Assembly: GCA_013329055.1 (NCBI GenBank) | Contig: DUKY01000020.1 | Location: 1-44,538, forward strand | DNA length: 44,538 nt | Reading direction: 5' to 3' | DNA from: Nanobdellota archaeon | GTDB taxonomy: Archaea; Nanobdellota; Nanobdellia; Pacearchaeales; GW2011-AR1 | Shown here: positions 1 to 9,734 of the stretch, piece after piece | How positions within the stretch are numbered: position 1 is the stretch's first letter | Layout: the number at the start of each line of letters is the position of its first letter | Made by a program: the position numbers and the translations under genes | Notes under the pieces: model-generated | Told to the model about the DNA's origin: nothing | Seen by the model: only the letters and a program-made list of their open reading frames with translations | Database searches by the model: none

Positions 1-9
1 TAATATAAA

Positions 10-366
10 ATGGTTAATAAAAATATTTTTTTGAAAGAAAAGATAAAAATTCTTAAAGATGAAAAGGATATAAAGGAAAAAAAGATTTTATTAAATCTGA
101 AACTTAAAAAAAGAAATTTAAAAAAATCTGAGTCTGCATTAAATAAACTTTATCATTTTGGAGATAATTTAATTCAAAAGTTTGATTTGTTGGAAAAAAA
201 TATTCTTTCTACTCAAAATATTTTAAATAAATTAAAAGAAGATAAAATTAAACTTAAAACTCAAAAAATATTTTTAAAAAAGTCTATTCTTAAATTTGAA
301 AAGTTAATGTCAAGAGATGAAAAAATGATAAAGCTTCTTGAAGAAAAATTAAGGATTGCAAGATAA
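10..366 (+). CDS. Lys-rich coiled-coil protein, unknown function
   Basis: This 118-residue protein is dominated by Lys, Leu, Ile, Asn and Glu in heptad-like spacing and reads as one long coiled coil. It has no cysteine, no signal peptide and no membrane segment. An in-frame TAA at 1-3 lies three codons before the ATG, so the start is constrained and the gene is complete at its 5' end. It ends shortly before the promoter of the surface-protein unit at 380-450, so it probably belongs to an upstream operon outside the window. I do not recognise a family. A structural or cytoskeleton-like role is possible, but nothing in the sequence demonstrates it. Confidence 0.6.
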   Translation: MVNKNIFLKEKIKILKDEKDIKEKKILLNLKLKKRNLKKSESALNKLYHFGDNLIQKFDLLEKNILSTQNILNKLKEDKIKLKTQKIFLKKSILKFEKLMSRDEKMIKLLEEKLRIAR

Positions 367-379
367 TTCTAAAAAAAAA

Positions 380-449
380 CTAATATATTCGTATTAAGTT
401 ATATATTTTCTTTTTTGTATTTTATATTAGCATTCAATGTTGTTATTCA
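380..449 (+). promoter_or_regulatory. Promoter of unit I: palindrome-like operator plus TATA box
   Basis: An imperfect palindrome, CTAATATATTCG (380-391), is followed about 29 bp later by a TATA-like TTTATATTA (about 421-429), and an ATG lies at 450. The same layout recurs at 13818-13883 and 17534-17602, where the palindrome is CGAATATATTCG or CGAATCTATTCG. The TATA-to-ATG distance suits a leaderless transcript starting at or near the ATG at 450. A short direct repeat, ATTCAATGTTG, also occurs just before and across that ATG. The operator role is inferred from recurrence and symmetry. Confidence 0.5.
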
Positions 450-677
450 ATGTTGAATTCTAAAGATGAACAAATGGAGAATGGTAACAGAATTAATAAT
501 CTGTTAATTGAAAATCCGCAAGGATTAACAATTACTGATTTAGTGAAGCTTTCGAAATTATCTCGTTCTACTGTTAGAAATGTTTTATCTAATTTTGAAG
601 GTGCAAAAATTGTTTTAATTAAAAAAATAGGTATGGCGAAGATTTATACCTTAAAGAGTCACCATGGGAAAATCTGA
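450..677 (+). CDS. Small winged helix-turn-helix DNA-binding protein
   Basis: This 75-residue protein matches a winged-helix fold. Helix 1 is around residues 12-22, the turn and recognition helix lie around 27-47 (LTITDLVKLSKLSRSTVRNV), and a beta-hairpin wing follows (IVLIKKIGMAKIYTLKS). Length and layout are typical of MarR/IclR-like minimal wHTH proteins in archaea. The ATG at 450 fits a leaderless start about 25 bp after the TATA box; the in-frame ATG at 474 is an alternative that removes eight non-conserved residues. It is the first gene of a long surface-protein operon and overlaps the next small ORF by 14 bp. It may autoregulate unit I, possibly through the palindrome at 380-391; that is inference. 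Confidence 0.72.
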   Translation: MLNSKDEQMENGNRINNLLIENPQGLTITDLVKLSKLSRSTVRNVLSNFEGAKIVLIKKIGMAKIYTLKSHHGKI

Positions 678-777
678 AACAATTTTAATTGATGATGATT
701 GGGATGATGTTTTTGATAAAGTTAAATCTGATTTTCATAAAAATATGTCTATCTTAGGAGATGATGATTATGAATAA
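664..777 (+). CDS. Small acidic protein, 37 aa
   Basis: This short ORF begins inside the end of the winged-helix gene and ends inside the start of the fibre gene. The chain of overlaps suggests translational coupling. The product, beginning MGKSETILIDDDWDDVFDKV, is very acidic with about 12 Asp/Glu residues and no membrane segment. Small acidic peptides beside a DNA-binding protein can be antitoxin-like or anti-repressor-like partners, but nothing here proves that. The coding evidence is the overlap pattern only. Confidence 0.4.
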   Translation: MGKSETILIDDDWDDVFDKVKSDFHKNMSILGDDDYE

Positions 778-3268
778 AAATTTATTAATTTTTTTTATTT
801 TTGTAATTCCTTTAATGAATTTTATTTTTGCAACGCCGGTTTTATTGAGTGATCAAGGAACAGATTTAAAATTAGTTTCAACAGGGGAATTATTATCTAC
901 CGGTAATATAACTATTTATATTTATGATTCTGTTACTGGCGGAAGTCTAATTTATAGTAATCTTTTTATTAATAATATTACAAACGGTTCTTGGAATGTT
1001 GTTATTAACCCTAACTTAGAATATGGAAAAAATTATTGGAAGGATTATAGTGTTAATGGAGACAATTTAAATTTTAGCGGAAATGACAGAATTCAATTTC
1101 AATCTCCTCTTGGTTTAATAAATAATGCCAGTTTGTTTAATTTTTCTTTAATTAATAGTTGTGCTGTTGGCAGTTCAATTAGGCAGGTTTCTGAAAATGG
1201 CTCAGTTCTCTGTGAAACCGACGACACAGGAAGTGGTGGAAATAGTTCATGGAATGAAAGTTATGCTAATACGAGGTATTTATTACAAAGTGAAGAAGGT
1301 AATTTAGATGTTAATTCAAGTGTATATTCAAATTCTAGTACTTGGTGGTCAGGCCTTTCTTCTTGGTTAAGTGGCTGGTTTATTAACAATGCCGGGGTAT
1401 TAGAATTTAACGAGACAAAGTTGAACAATACAATTGATTCCAGGGCTAGCGGATTAGGTGACAATAGTTCCTGGAATCAATCTCTCGCAAATAGTTTATA
1501 TATTCTTCAAAGTACAGAAGGAAATCTTGATGTTAATTCAAGTGTATATTCAAATTCTAGTACTTGGTGGAGTGGTTTAACAAGTTGGCTTAGTGGTTGG
1601 TTTGTAAATAACGCGGGGATATTAGAATTTAATGAGACAAAGTTGAATAATACAATTGATCTACGTGCGGGCGGAGATAATAGTTCATGGAATGAAAGTT
1701 ATGCAAATACTCAATATGCTGATATTTCTGTTGTTGATACTCAGAAAAATGCTAGTGGTAATTATGTATATAATGATTCAACAACAATTTATTTTAATGA
1801 GACAAAATTGAATAATACAATTGATTTACGAGCTGGTGGAGATAATAGTTCATGGAATGAAAGTTATGCAAATACTCAATATGCTGATATTTCTGTTGTT
1901 GATACTCAGAAAAATGCCAGTGGTAATTATGTATATAATGATTCAACAACAATTTATTTTAATGAAACAAAGTTAAATTATACAATCGATTTACGTGCGG
2001 GCGGAGATAATAGTTCATGGAATGAAAGTTATGCAAATACACAATATGCTGATATTTCTGTTGTTGATACTCAGAAAAATGCCAGTGGTAATTATGTATA
2101 TAATGATTCAACAACAATTTATTTTAACGAGACAAAGTTGAATAATACAATCGATTTACGGGCTGGTGGAGATAACAGTTCATGGAATGAAAGTTATGCA
2201 GATACTCAATATTCTTCAATAAGTGAACCCTTATGGAGTGCGAATTTCACTGCATATAATAGTAGTTGGAGTTCAACATTTAATTCAACTTATGATGGAT
2301 ATAATTTTACTGGTCTAATTAAGGATTGGAATTCAACCAGTTACATTAAGAATTGGAATTCTACGGGCTTAATAATTAATTGGTCAACTTCTTTAACTAA
2401 CGATAATACTTCATGGAATGAGAGTTATGCTAATACAAGGTATTTATTGCAAAGTGAAGAAGGTAATTTAGATGTTAATTCAAGTGTATATTCAAATTCT
2501 AGTACTTGGTGGAGTGGTTTATATTCTTATTTGAGTGGTTGGTTTGTAAATAATGCGGGGGTATTAGAGTTTAACGAGACAAAATTAAATAATACAATTG
2601 ATTTACGAGCTGGTGGAGATAACAGTTCATGGAATGAAAGTTATGCAGATACTCAATATTCTTCAATAAGTGAACCATTATGGAGTGCTAATTTCACTGC
2701 ATATAATAGCAGTTGGAGTTCAACGTTTAATTCTACTTATGATGGATATAATTCCACTGGTCTAATTAAGGATTGGAATTCAACTGGTTACATTAAGGAT
2801 TGGAATAATACAGGCTTAATAATTAATTGGTCATCATATTTAATTAGTGATAATAGTTCATGGAATGAGAGTTATGCTAATACAAGGTATTTATTGCAAA
2901 GTGAAGAAGGAAATCTGGATGTTAATTCAAGTGTTTATTCAAATTCTAGTACTTGGTGGAGTGGTTTATATTCTTATTTGAGTGGCTGGTTTGTAAATAA
3001 TGCTGGTGTATTAGAGTTTAACGAGACAAAGTTGAATAATACAATTGATTTACGGGCTGGTGGAGATAATAGTTCATGGAATGAGAGTTATGCTAATACA
3101 AAATATCTTCAAAATGGTACAAGTGTTAGATTTAGTGAGGTTAATGTTACTGGAAATATAACTACTGAAGAAATTCATTTTGAAAATGATATTGTCAATC
3201 ATAGAATTTATGATAACTCTACATGCGTGATTATAAATGGAGATACATCAACAATGTATATTTGTTAA
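770..3268 (+). CDS. Secreted repeat-rich fibre-like surface protein
   Basis: The 832-residue product begins with a signal peptide (MNKNLLIFFIFVIPLMNFIF, cleavage likely near FATP). An N-terminal beta domain (about 20-120) follows, of the kind seen at the base of fibre proteins. Most of the rest is repeats built from SWNESYANT, LDVNSSVYSNSSTWWSG, GWFVNNAGVLEFNETKLN and NTIDLRAGGDN. Three 55-residue units are almost perfect tandem copies. N-glycosylation sequons (NSS, NES, NET) are extremely dense. It ends with a short Cys-containing tail (STCVIING, TMYIC) and has no TM anchor. I chose ATG 770 over 761 because AGGAG (756-760) is well placed for it and the signal peptide then starts cleanly. The next gene starts in the stop codon (TAATG). 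It is probably a glycosylated surface filament or adhesin; its ligand is unknown. Confidence 0.75.
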   Translation: MNKNLLIFFIFVIPLMNFIFATPVLLSDQGTDLKLVSTGELLSTGNITIYIYDSVTGGSLIYSNLFINNITNGSWNVVINPNLEYGKNYWKDYSVNGDNLNFSGNDRIQFQSPLGLINNASLFNFSLINSCAVGSSIRQVSENGSVLCETDDTGSGGNSSWNESYANTRYLLQSEEGNLDVNSSVYSNSSTWWSGLSSWLSGWFINNAGVLEFNETKLNNTIDSRASGLGDNSSWNQSLANSLYILQSTEGNLDVNSSVYSNSSTWWSGLTSWLSGWFVNNAGILEFNETKLNNTIDLRAGGDNSSWNESYANTQYADISVVDTQKNASGNYVYNDSTTIYFNETKLNNTIDLRAGGDNSSWNESYANTQYADISVVDTQKNASGNYVYNDSTTIYFNETKLNYTIDLRAGGDNSSWNESYANTQYADISVVDTQKNASGNYVYNDSTTIYFNETKLNNTIDLRAGGDNSSWNESYADTQYSSISEPLWSANFTAYNSSWSSTFNSTYDGYNFTGLIKDWNSTSYIKNWNSTGLIINWSTSLTNDNTSWNESYANTRYLLQSEEGNLDVNSSVYSNSSTWWSGLYSYLSGWFVNNAGVLEFNETKLNNTIDLRAGGDNSSWNESYADTQYSSISEPLWSANFTAYNSSWSSTFNSTYDGYNSTGLIKDWNSTGYIKDWNNTGLIINWSSYLISDNSSWNESYANTRYLLQSEEGNLDVNSSVYSNSSTWWSGLYSYLSGWFVNNAGVLEFNETKLNNTIDLRAGGDNSSWNESYANTKYLQNGTSVRFSEVNVTGNITTEEIHFENDIVNHRIYDNSTCVIINGDTSTMYIC
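1673..2167 (+). repeat. Three tandem 165-bp coding repeats in the fibre gene
   Basis: Units begin at 1673, 1838 and 2003, and a fourth partial unit begins at 2168. Each encodes 55 residues running from GDNSSWNESYANTQYADIS to NTIDLRAG. The copies differ at only a few bases, so the array could expand or contract by recombination. Longer, less regular repeats of the LDVNSSVYSNSSTWWSG block recur near 1306, 1526, 2466 and 2916. Confidence 0.9.
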
Positions 3269-6200
3269 TGAAAAAAAAATATTTTTTTTTTGGGATTTTT
3301 GGACTTTTTATTTTATTAGTTATATTTAATTTTGTTTATGGTGCTAATTCATTATCCTCTTTTGATGGAATTTTTACAGAAGGTTTTGAATCTAATAACT
3401 TTTCTATAAACAATTGGACATTATCTGCTACGACATTCAATTGGACTATTTCTACGACAAATCCTTATTCAGGGAATTATTATGCTTTAGTAGAGCCAAA
3501 GGACGGGTCAGGTAGTGTTTTACAGACAGATTTGGATACAAGTAATTATATGAATATTAACATTTCTTTTTATGCTTATACTTCTGGTTTGGATACTAAT
3601 GAATATATTGCGGCAGATTGGTATAATGGAACATCATGGATAAATTTAATGCAAGTAGAAGATATTGCAAGTTATACTTTTTATAATTATTCTCTGCCAG
3701 CTTCTGCGAATAATAATTCTAATTTTAAGATAAGATTTAGATGTTTTGCAGGTAGTCCCAATGAAATTTGTGCTTTGGATAATATTCAGGTTCTTGGGAA
3801 TAAAATGTATTCTTCATTTTCTAATTGGAATAAAACCCCCTCTGATTTAAATACTAGTGTTTCAGGAAATATTTTAGTTAATGTAAGTATTAATGACTCA
3901 AATGGTGTTTCTAATTCAAGACTTTATTATAACAATAGTGGTGATTTAATTTCTGCAGGAATTTCTTCTCAAGATCTTGGTTATGTTAATATGACTTTGA
4001 TTAGCGGAACAAATTTTAGCGGAGTATGGCAAGGAAATCTTTCTCATTGGTTTTACAGACCTGCAAAATATAATCTATTTATTAAGGATATAGAAGATGT
4101 TAATGTCAGTTATCAAAATATTTATAATGGAATTTTAATGAAAGTTAATTTTACGGGAATTCCGGTTAATTCTAATCTGTCTTATAGGATTGATTTTTAT
4201 ATTCTGAATGAATCTTCTTTGAGTGATGATTGTTCTGTTTATTATTGTAACTCCAGTTATAATTCCGGTGATCCTATAAATAATAATTGCAGTTATATCG
4301 GGGGTCTTGAGATTTTATCTCCGACTTTGGTCTATGGAAGAAAAGCTTTAAGTTTTAGTCTTGATAATAATTCACAAACTAATTCAGTAATAGCAACTTC
4401 AAATATCTCAATTATTTTTGAAGCTAATCATATTAATAATACAAATGATTCATGGAAAATTCGGGAACAAAATATTACTTCAGGGGGTCATACTTATGTT
4501 TCTACAAATAATGGAACGAGTTGGGATTTGAAAAATGATTGGGAATCTGATGTGCATATTCATTGGTATGATTTTGCAAATAATCAGCAATTTCAATATT
4601 GGGCATGGGCAAATAATAGTTTGAATAATTCTATTAATTCAACATTGCAATATGATGTTTGGGAAATGGGTAGTGATCCTCCTTCAAAGCCTTCAATCAC
4701 AATTCCTGAAGGATATAATCATTATAAAGGGATTTTAAATATTACCTGGTTATCTTCAAATGATCCAAATGGTGATGCTTTCACATATAATATTAGTTTA
4801 TTGAATGAAGATGGAACTTTTAATAAAACGATTAACGGTTCTGTGAATCAAAATTTGAATTCCCATATTTATAATACTTCTTTATCTTTAGATGGAAGAT
4901 ATAAAATAAAAATTGAAGCATGTGATATTAATAATAATTGTAATTTTGATACGATGATATATTATTTTACTATTGATAATACTCTTCCTCAAATTCAATT
5001 TATTGATTCAACAATTTCAACAGGAAATTATTCTTTTAATTATATTTTTGCAAATGTTAGTGCTTATGATGCTAATTTTGATAATATTACTATTTATTTA
5101 TATAATTCTACAGGTCTTGTGTTTTCTAATTCAAGTAATTTAAATTTTTCTGTAAATTATACAGATCTTTCTAATGGTATTTATTCTTTGAATGCTACTA
5201 TTTTTGATCTTGCTGGAAATGTTAATCAAACTGAAACAAGAACAATTATTTTAGATAATATTCTTCCAGTGATAAATTCTATTAATGCAACCCCAAATCC
5301 CGTTAAATCGGGTCAAAATATTATTATTACTGCAAATGTAACTGATAGTATTTATGTTGATTCTGTCTTATTTAATTTAAATGGTGTGAATTATACAATG
5401 ATCAGATTTGGTGAGATTTGGAATTATTCTTATAATACTACTGGTTTAGAAGTTTTGATTTATAATTATACTATTTATGCTAATGATAGTTCAAATAATT
5501 TAATTTCCAGTATTGGGAATTTTTCTGTTGAGGGTTATTTTGTTAATATTAGCATACAAAATTCTTCAAATGCTTTGTTTAATTTTACATGTCTTATTAT
5601 TAACTCTACCGGAGAAATTATTCATAATGATACGGGAATGTCTCATACAATAAATCTTACTAAAGGATTTTATGAATTTAGATTGATTCCTATTAATTAT
5701 TCTTTTAAGGAAATTAAATTTCAGGAAATAAATGTTTCAAAAAGTTTAAGTCAAATTATAGATATTGAAAATTCTGTAGATAATTTTGGTTATAATAAAT
5801 TGTATTCTTTTAATCCTCTTCTTGATAATTTGACTTTTATAGAGAATCAAAGTAATTTAACAATTACTTTTACTGCTTCAAATATTACTAATAATAAAAT
5901 ATTGTATAAATGCGGTGATTGGAATTGGACAAATCAAAATTGTTCCGGGACTTGGGTTCCTATTCAAGGAATTTTCCCCGGAGAAGATTATACTTTTGTT
6001 ATGGATAATTTATCTGATCCGGGTTTAGCTGAGGGTAATGGAACTTTTTTTGAGGGGTTTGAGGGTACTCAGGCAGATAATCAGTCAACTGTTGGTTATG
6101 ATAATGCCGGGTGGACAATTATAGACGGCGGTATTTGGAATCCAAATGATAATGATCAATTTGCAGGTGTTCAGTCTCTTTCTGCAAAAAATACCGGGGG

Positions 6201-6726
6201 TATTTTTGCATGGAATGAAATAAATGTGAGTACACAAAATTATTCTAATGTTAGTTTGAGTATTTACTACAAGGATTCTAATAATTTTGAAGTTGGAGAA
6301 TTTTTGTCTGTTGATTGGTATAATGGTACAACCTGGATTAATGAAGTTAATGTTTCAAATGTTGCAACTTATACTTTATTTAATCAAACATTATCTACTA
6401 ATGCTGCGAATAATTCAAATTTTAAGATTCGATTGGGTTGTAAAAATAATGCGGCGAATGAATTTTGCTACTGGGATAATGTTCAAATTACCGGGCAAAC
6501 TAGCACTTGCACTTATTCTGGTTCCGGAAATTGGTTAGTTAGTTGTTCAGATAACTGTTTAATTACTTCTAATGTTAATCTTTTGGGCAATAATATTTCT
6601 ATTACCGGTACTGGTACATTTTCTACAACTGCGAATATTACTAATTTTAAACAATTATTTATTGCCGGGACTAGTTCAACCAATCGTTGTCAAGTTTATT
6701 GTTCAGGTGGAGGTTGTTTTAAATGA
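3268..6726 (+). CDS. Large secreted adhesin-like protein with MAM-like and Ig-like domains
   Basis: The 1152-residue protein has a signal peptide (KKKYFFFGIFGLFILLVIF, ending near VYG). Two copies of a MAM/concanavalin-like beta-sandwich domain share EGFE at the start, ADWYNGTSWIN or VDWYNGTTWIN in the middle, and NNSNFKIR, then LDNIQV or WDNVQI, at the end. They lie around residues 18-190 and 925-1085. Between them are Ig/fibronectin-like blocks with DNTLPQIQF and DNILPVINS boundaries. The C-terminus is Cys-rich (CTYSGSGNW, VSCSDNC, CSGGGC). Sequons are dense and there is no TM anchor. The ATG overlaps the stop of the fibre gene by one base, and the stop overlaps the next start. It probably works as a cell-surface binding protein in the same assembly as its neighbours. 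Confidence 0.7.
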   Translation: MKKKYFFFGIFGLFILLVIFNFVYGANSLSSFDGIFTEGFESNNFSINNWTLSATTFNWTISTTNPYSGNYYALVEPKDGSGSVLQTDLDTSNYMNINISFYAYTSGLDTNEYIAADWYNGTSWINLMQVEDIASYTFYNYSLPASANNNSNFKIRFRCFAGSPNEICALDNIQVLGNKMYSSFSNWNKTPSDLNTSVSGNILVNVSINDSNGVSNSRLYYNNSGDLISAGISSQDLGYVNMTLISGTNFSGVWQGNLSHWFYRPAKYNLFIKDIEDVNVSYQNIYNGILMKVNFTGIPVNSNLSYRIDFYILNESSLSDDCSVYYCNSSYNSGDPINNNCSYIGGLEILSPTLVYGRKALSFSLDNNSQTNSVIATSNISIIFEANHINNTNDSWKIREQNITSGGHTYVSTNNGTSWDLKNDWESDVHIHWYDFANNQQFQYWAWANNSLNNSINSTLQYDVWEMGSDPPSKPSITIPEGYNHYKGILNITWLSSNDPNGDAFTYNISLLNEDGTFNKTINGSVNQNLNSHIYNTSLSLDGRYKIKIEACDINNNCNFDTMIYYFTIDNTLPQIQFIDSTISTGNYSFNYIFANVSAYDANFDNITIYLYNSTGLVFSNSSNLNFSVNYTDLSNGIYSLNATIFDLAGNVNQTETRTIILDNILPVINSINATPNPVKSGQNIIITANVTDSIYVDSVLFNLNGVNYTMIRFGEIWNYSYNTTGLEVLIYNYTIYANDSSNNLISSIGNFSVEGYFVNISIQNSSNALFNFTCLIINSTGEIIHNDTGMSHTINLTKGFYEFRLIPINYSFKEIKFQEINVSKSLSQIIDIENSVDNFGYNKLYSFNPLLDNLTFIENQSNLTITFTASNITNNKILYKCGDWNWTNQNCSGTWVPIQGIFPGEDYTFVMDNLSDPGLAEGNGTFFEGFEGTQADNQSTVGYDNAGWTIIDGGIWNPNDNDQFAGVQSLSAKNTGGIFAWNEINVSTQNYSNVSLSIYYKDSNNFEVGEFLSVDWYNGTTWINEVNVSNVATYTLFNQTLSTNAANNSNFKIRLGCKNNAANEFCYWDNVQITGQTSTCTYSGSGNWLVSCSDNCLITSNVNLLGNNISITGTGTFSTTANITNFKQLFIAGTSSTNRCQVYCSGGGCFK

Positions 6727-9700
6727 TTAAACAATTAATTTTTGTTTTTTTTATTTTATTTTTTGTGCCTTTAACTTTTGCTGAGGTGAATCAATCAGAA
6801 ATAAATATTTTTGCACAGGGTGTTAATTATGTTGTTAATATGTTTACTTTTGGTTCGCAAGGTTCTTTAACTGAAGGGGTTTATGAATCAAGATTTATTA
6901 CTACCGGTATAGAAACCGGAAGTTCTCATGCTCAGGGTGAATTATATTTAGCGAATGTTGGTTTTTTAGGCAATTCTTCTAGTTTAGAAGTTACCCCTGC
7001 TCCTACTCCGACTCCTGTTACAACTCCTACAACTGCCGTGGGAGGAGGGGGTGGTGCGGTTATTGTTCCTGAATGTCTTGATGATTCTAATTGTGATTTA
7101 GGAGAATTTTGTTTTGAAAATAAATGTTATGTTTATGAATGTGAAACTGACGCTGATTGCAATGATACAAAAACCTGCTGGATGAATCGTTGTGTAAAAC
7201 TCTTTGATATGAAAATAGTTGATCTTGCTTCTCCGATTTATCCTGGTGAATTTTTTAATTTTACATATTATCTTAAAGGTGTTGCACAAATTCATGGTGA
7301 TGTTAAGGTTAATTTTTGGCTAGAAAAAGATGGAATAAAAGTTACAGATGGATATGATACTATTTATATGGGGGATTTTGAAGAAAAATTGGAATCTTCT
7401 AAATTATTTTTGCCTATTAGTATTTTAGATGGAGTGTATAATTTTTATGCAGAAGTAAATTATGATTCTTATTATGCCCGAGCTTCGAGGGCTGTTGAAG
7501 TCTCTAAGGAATTTAGACGGCTTGGAGATTATGAATTGTTGGATATATTATTTCGTTTAGAAACTCGAGAGATTTCTAAACCTGAAGATCTTGTTGCTTT
7601 AATTGATTTTGAAAGTTTTGGAACAATTCCTGCAAAGATTAATTATAATTTGATTATCTCTCAAAAGAATAAAGAAGTTTATTCTGAAGATGGAAAATTA
7701 ACTGTTGAAACTTCAGAGACATTAAGAAAAACTTTTGATAATTTAATCCTAAAAAAAGGATTTTATAATATGCAATTTAATGTTGTTTATGGCGAGGGTG
7801 TTTCTGAAGATTTTAATACTGATTTTGAAGTAATTAAGAGCTTTAGTTTTGTAGATAGAGTTAAGGATTTTATTATTAAATATTTGACTTGGCCAATTAT
7901 ATTCCTGTTGATATTATTTATTTTTGTAAAATTAAGAAGAAGATTTAAGAAAAAGCAAATTGATAACTTTTCGAAAGAAACTTATCAATTTTTTGAAGTT
8001 TCTTTCTTTAAACGTTTTTTTATAAATTTAAAAAACATTTTTATCCCAAAAGAAAAAATAAGAAAGATACAGAAGAAAAAAGTTATTTTAAAAAAGGAAA
8101 AATCTTTTTTTTCATCTATTCTTGAAAAAATAAAGTACAGAAGCCTAGAAAAGAAACGGGAACAAAAAGAAAGGGAATTAGAACATCATAAGATTGAAGT
8201 TTTGGAACAAAAGAAAGAATTATTAGCTGTTAAAGAGAGCGAAAAAATAAAAGAGAAAGAAAGGTTATTCCGACAAAAAAGATTTGATAAACTCAAAAAA
8301 TATTTCGGTAATTTTTATTTTAATATCCAGAAAAAGATTAATTCTAAGCGTTTAGAATGGGAGCAAAAACAAAAAGGAGATGAATTAATCAAGAGAAAAT
8401 GGGATGAGATAAGAGAATTACAAAAAATTCAAGAGGGAAGATTTAAAGAAATAGAATCAAAGAGAGAAGAAAAATTAAAAGAAGAAGAAAGATTATCTCG
8501 ACAAAAAAGATTTAATGAATTTAAAAAATATTTTAGTAATTTTTATTCTAATGTTAAGAAAAAGATTAAGTCTAAGCGTTTAGAATGGAAGCAAAAGCAA
8601 AAAGAGAATGAATTTATTAGAGAACAAGAAGAAGAAAAAAAAAGATTGCAAAAGGTTAGAGAAGACAGATTTAAAGAAATAGAATCAAAGAGAGAAGAAA
8701 AAATAAAAGAGGAAGAAAGATTATCCCGACAAAAGAGATTTAATGAATTTAAAAAATCTTTTAGTAATTTTTATTCTAATCTCAAGAAAAAAATTAGGTC
8801 TAAGCGTTTAGAATGGAAGCAGGAACAAAAAGAGAAAGAATTAATCAAGAAACAAGAAGAGGAGAGAAAAAGCTTGCAAAAGATTAAAGAAGACAGACTT
8901 AAAGAAATAGAATCAAAGAAAGAAGAAAAAATAAAAGAGGAAGAAAGATTATCTAGGCAAAAAAGATTTAATGAATTGAAAAAATCTTTTAGTGATTTTT
9001 ATAATGCTCTTAAGAAAAAAATTAATTCTAAGCGTTTAGAGTGGAAGCAGAAACAAAAGCAAAAGGAATTAATAAGAAAGCATGAAGAAAAAATAAGAAT
9101 TGAGGAAAAAAGAATAAAAGATAAATTATTAAGGGAAAAAATAATTGAAGAAAAAAAGTATAAAGAAAAAATATCCGAGATTAAAAGAATTCAGGATAAA
9201 AAAATTAAAAAAAGTTTATCTAATTTAAAAGATGTTGAGAAAGATATTGATAAAATTAAAGGCTTTGATAAAATTAAAGAACCGATATATAACTTTTTTA
9301 AAAAGATTAAACAGGTAAATCTTAAACCTAAACCTTCTCAAAAGAAAATTGTTATTGAAAAAGAATTAATTTTAGATGTTAATAAACCTTTAAATTATTT
9401 TAGAAATTTTTTCAAAAAAAAGCCTTCATTTAAACCAATTGATGAATCTAATCAAAAATCTAAATTATTTTTAGATGAAAATCTTGATAAAATCCCTTCC
9501 GAATCCTCAATAAAAAATGAAGTTTCTCCAAAAAATTCTAAATCTTTTTTAGATTTTATAAAAGAACTTGGAAACAGAAATAAAATCTCTTTTCCAAAAA
9601 AAGAAAATGATTCTGAAGAAATTTTAAATTCTTTTATGAATCAAAAATTTAATCCTAAACCTAAACGATCTTTTTTAAGTCTTTTTTATGAAAAAAAGGA

Positions 9701-9734
9701 TATTTCAAAAAAAGGAGAAGATTATGAAAAATAA
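6723..9734 (+). CDS. Surface stalk protein with TM and long cytoplasmic coiled coil
   Basis: The 1003-residue architecture is signal peptide (1-20), a beta region, a Pro/Thr linker (about 95-107) and a Gly run. A Cys-rich block with about nine Cys follows (CLDDSNCDLGEFCFENKC onward), then an Ig-like domain (about 265-375, with LVALIDFESFGTIP) and one TM (about 384-403, WPIIFLLILFIFV). The last ~600 residues are a Lys/Glu/Arg-rich coiled coil with four 76-residue repeats. By topology the coiled coil is cytoplasmic, so the protein could link surface structures to an internal scaffold. The Ig domain is clearly paralogous to those in the next gene and in the gene at 20070. Its ATG overlaps the previous stop. 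No known family is recognised for the full protein. Confidence 0.7.
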   Translation: MIKQLIFVFFILFFVPLTFAEVNQSEINIFAQGVNYVVNMFTFGSQGSLTEGVYESRFITTGIETGSSHAQGELYLANVGFLGNSSSLEVTPAPTPTPVTTPTTAVGGGGGAVIVPECLDDSNCDLGEFCFENKCYVYECETDADCNDTKTCWMNRCVKLFDMKIVDLASPIYPGEFFNFTYYLKGVAQIHGDVKVNFWLEKDGIKVTDGYDTIYMGDFEEKLESSKLFLPISILDGVYNFYAEVNYDSYYARASRAVEVSKEFRRLGDYELLDILFRLETREISKPEDLVALIDFESFGTIPAKINYNLIISQKNKEVYSEDGKLTVETSETLRKTFDNLILKKGFYNMQFNVVYGEGVSEDFNTDFEVIKSFSFVDRVKDFIIKYLTWPIIFLLILFIFVKLRRRFKKKQIDNFSKETYQFFEVSFFKRFFINLKNIFIPKEKIRKIQKKKVILKKEKSFFSSILEKIKYRSLEKKREQKERELEHHKIEVLEQKKELLAVKESEKIKEKERLFRQKRFDKLKKYFGNFYFNIQKKINSKRLEWEQKQKGDELIKRKWDEIRELQKIQEGRFKEIESKREEKLKEEERLSRQKRFNEFKKYFSNFYSNVKKKIKSKRLEWKQKQKENEFIREQEEEKKRLQKVREDRFKEIESKREEKIKEEERLSRQKRFNEFKKSFSNFYSNLKKKIRSKRLEWKQEQKEKELIKKQEEERKSLQKIKEDRLKEIESKKEEKIKEEERLSRQKRFNELKKSFSDFYNALKKKINSKRLEWKQKQKQKELIRKHEEKIRIEEKRIKDKLLREKIIEEKKYKEKISEIKRIQDKKIKKSLSNLKDVEKDIDKIKGFDKIKEPIYNFFKKIKQVNLKPKPSQKKIVIEKELILDVNKPLNYFRNFFKKKPSFKPIDESNQKSKLFLDENLDKIPSESSIKNEVSPKNSKSFLDFIKELGNRNKISFPKKENDSEEILNSFMNQKFNPKPKRSFLSLFYEKKDISKKGEDYEK
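8271..9182 (+). repeat. Four 228-bp (76-aa) repeats encoding cytoplasmic coiled coil
   Basis: Units start at 8271, 8499, 8727 and 8955 with an exact 228-bp period. Each carries RQKRF, then KKYFSNFYSN or a variant, then KKKIKSKRLEWKQKQK, then a Glu/Lys helix. The conserved aromatic NFY/DFY and SKRLEW segments break an otherwise polar coiled coil and may mark contact or hinge points. Confidence 0.88.

Noticed and set aside
1673-2167. Tandem repeats that could suggest a CRISPR array
   Set aside because: The repeats are 165 bp, contiguous, in frame and protein-coding, with no spacers. The 68-bp repeat at 23251 also lacks spacers. No cas1/cas2 genes are visible.
3223-3267. Upstream start for the adhesin gene
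   Set aside because: It would put 15 polar residues before an excellent signal peptide; the ATG at 3268 overlaps the previous stop as at other junctions here.
6287-6538. Alternative frame inside the adhesin gene
   Set aside because: It overlaps a MAM-like domain that is clearly coding in the other frame and has no start signal.
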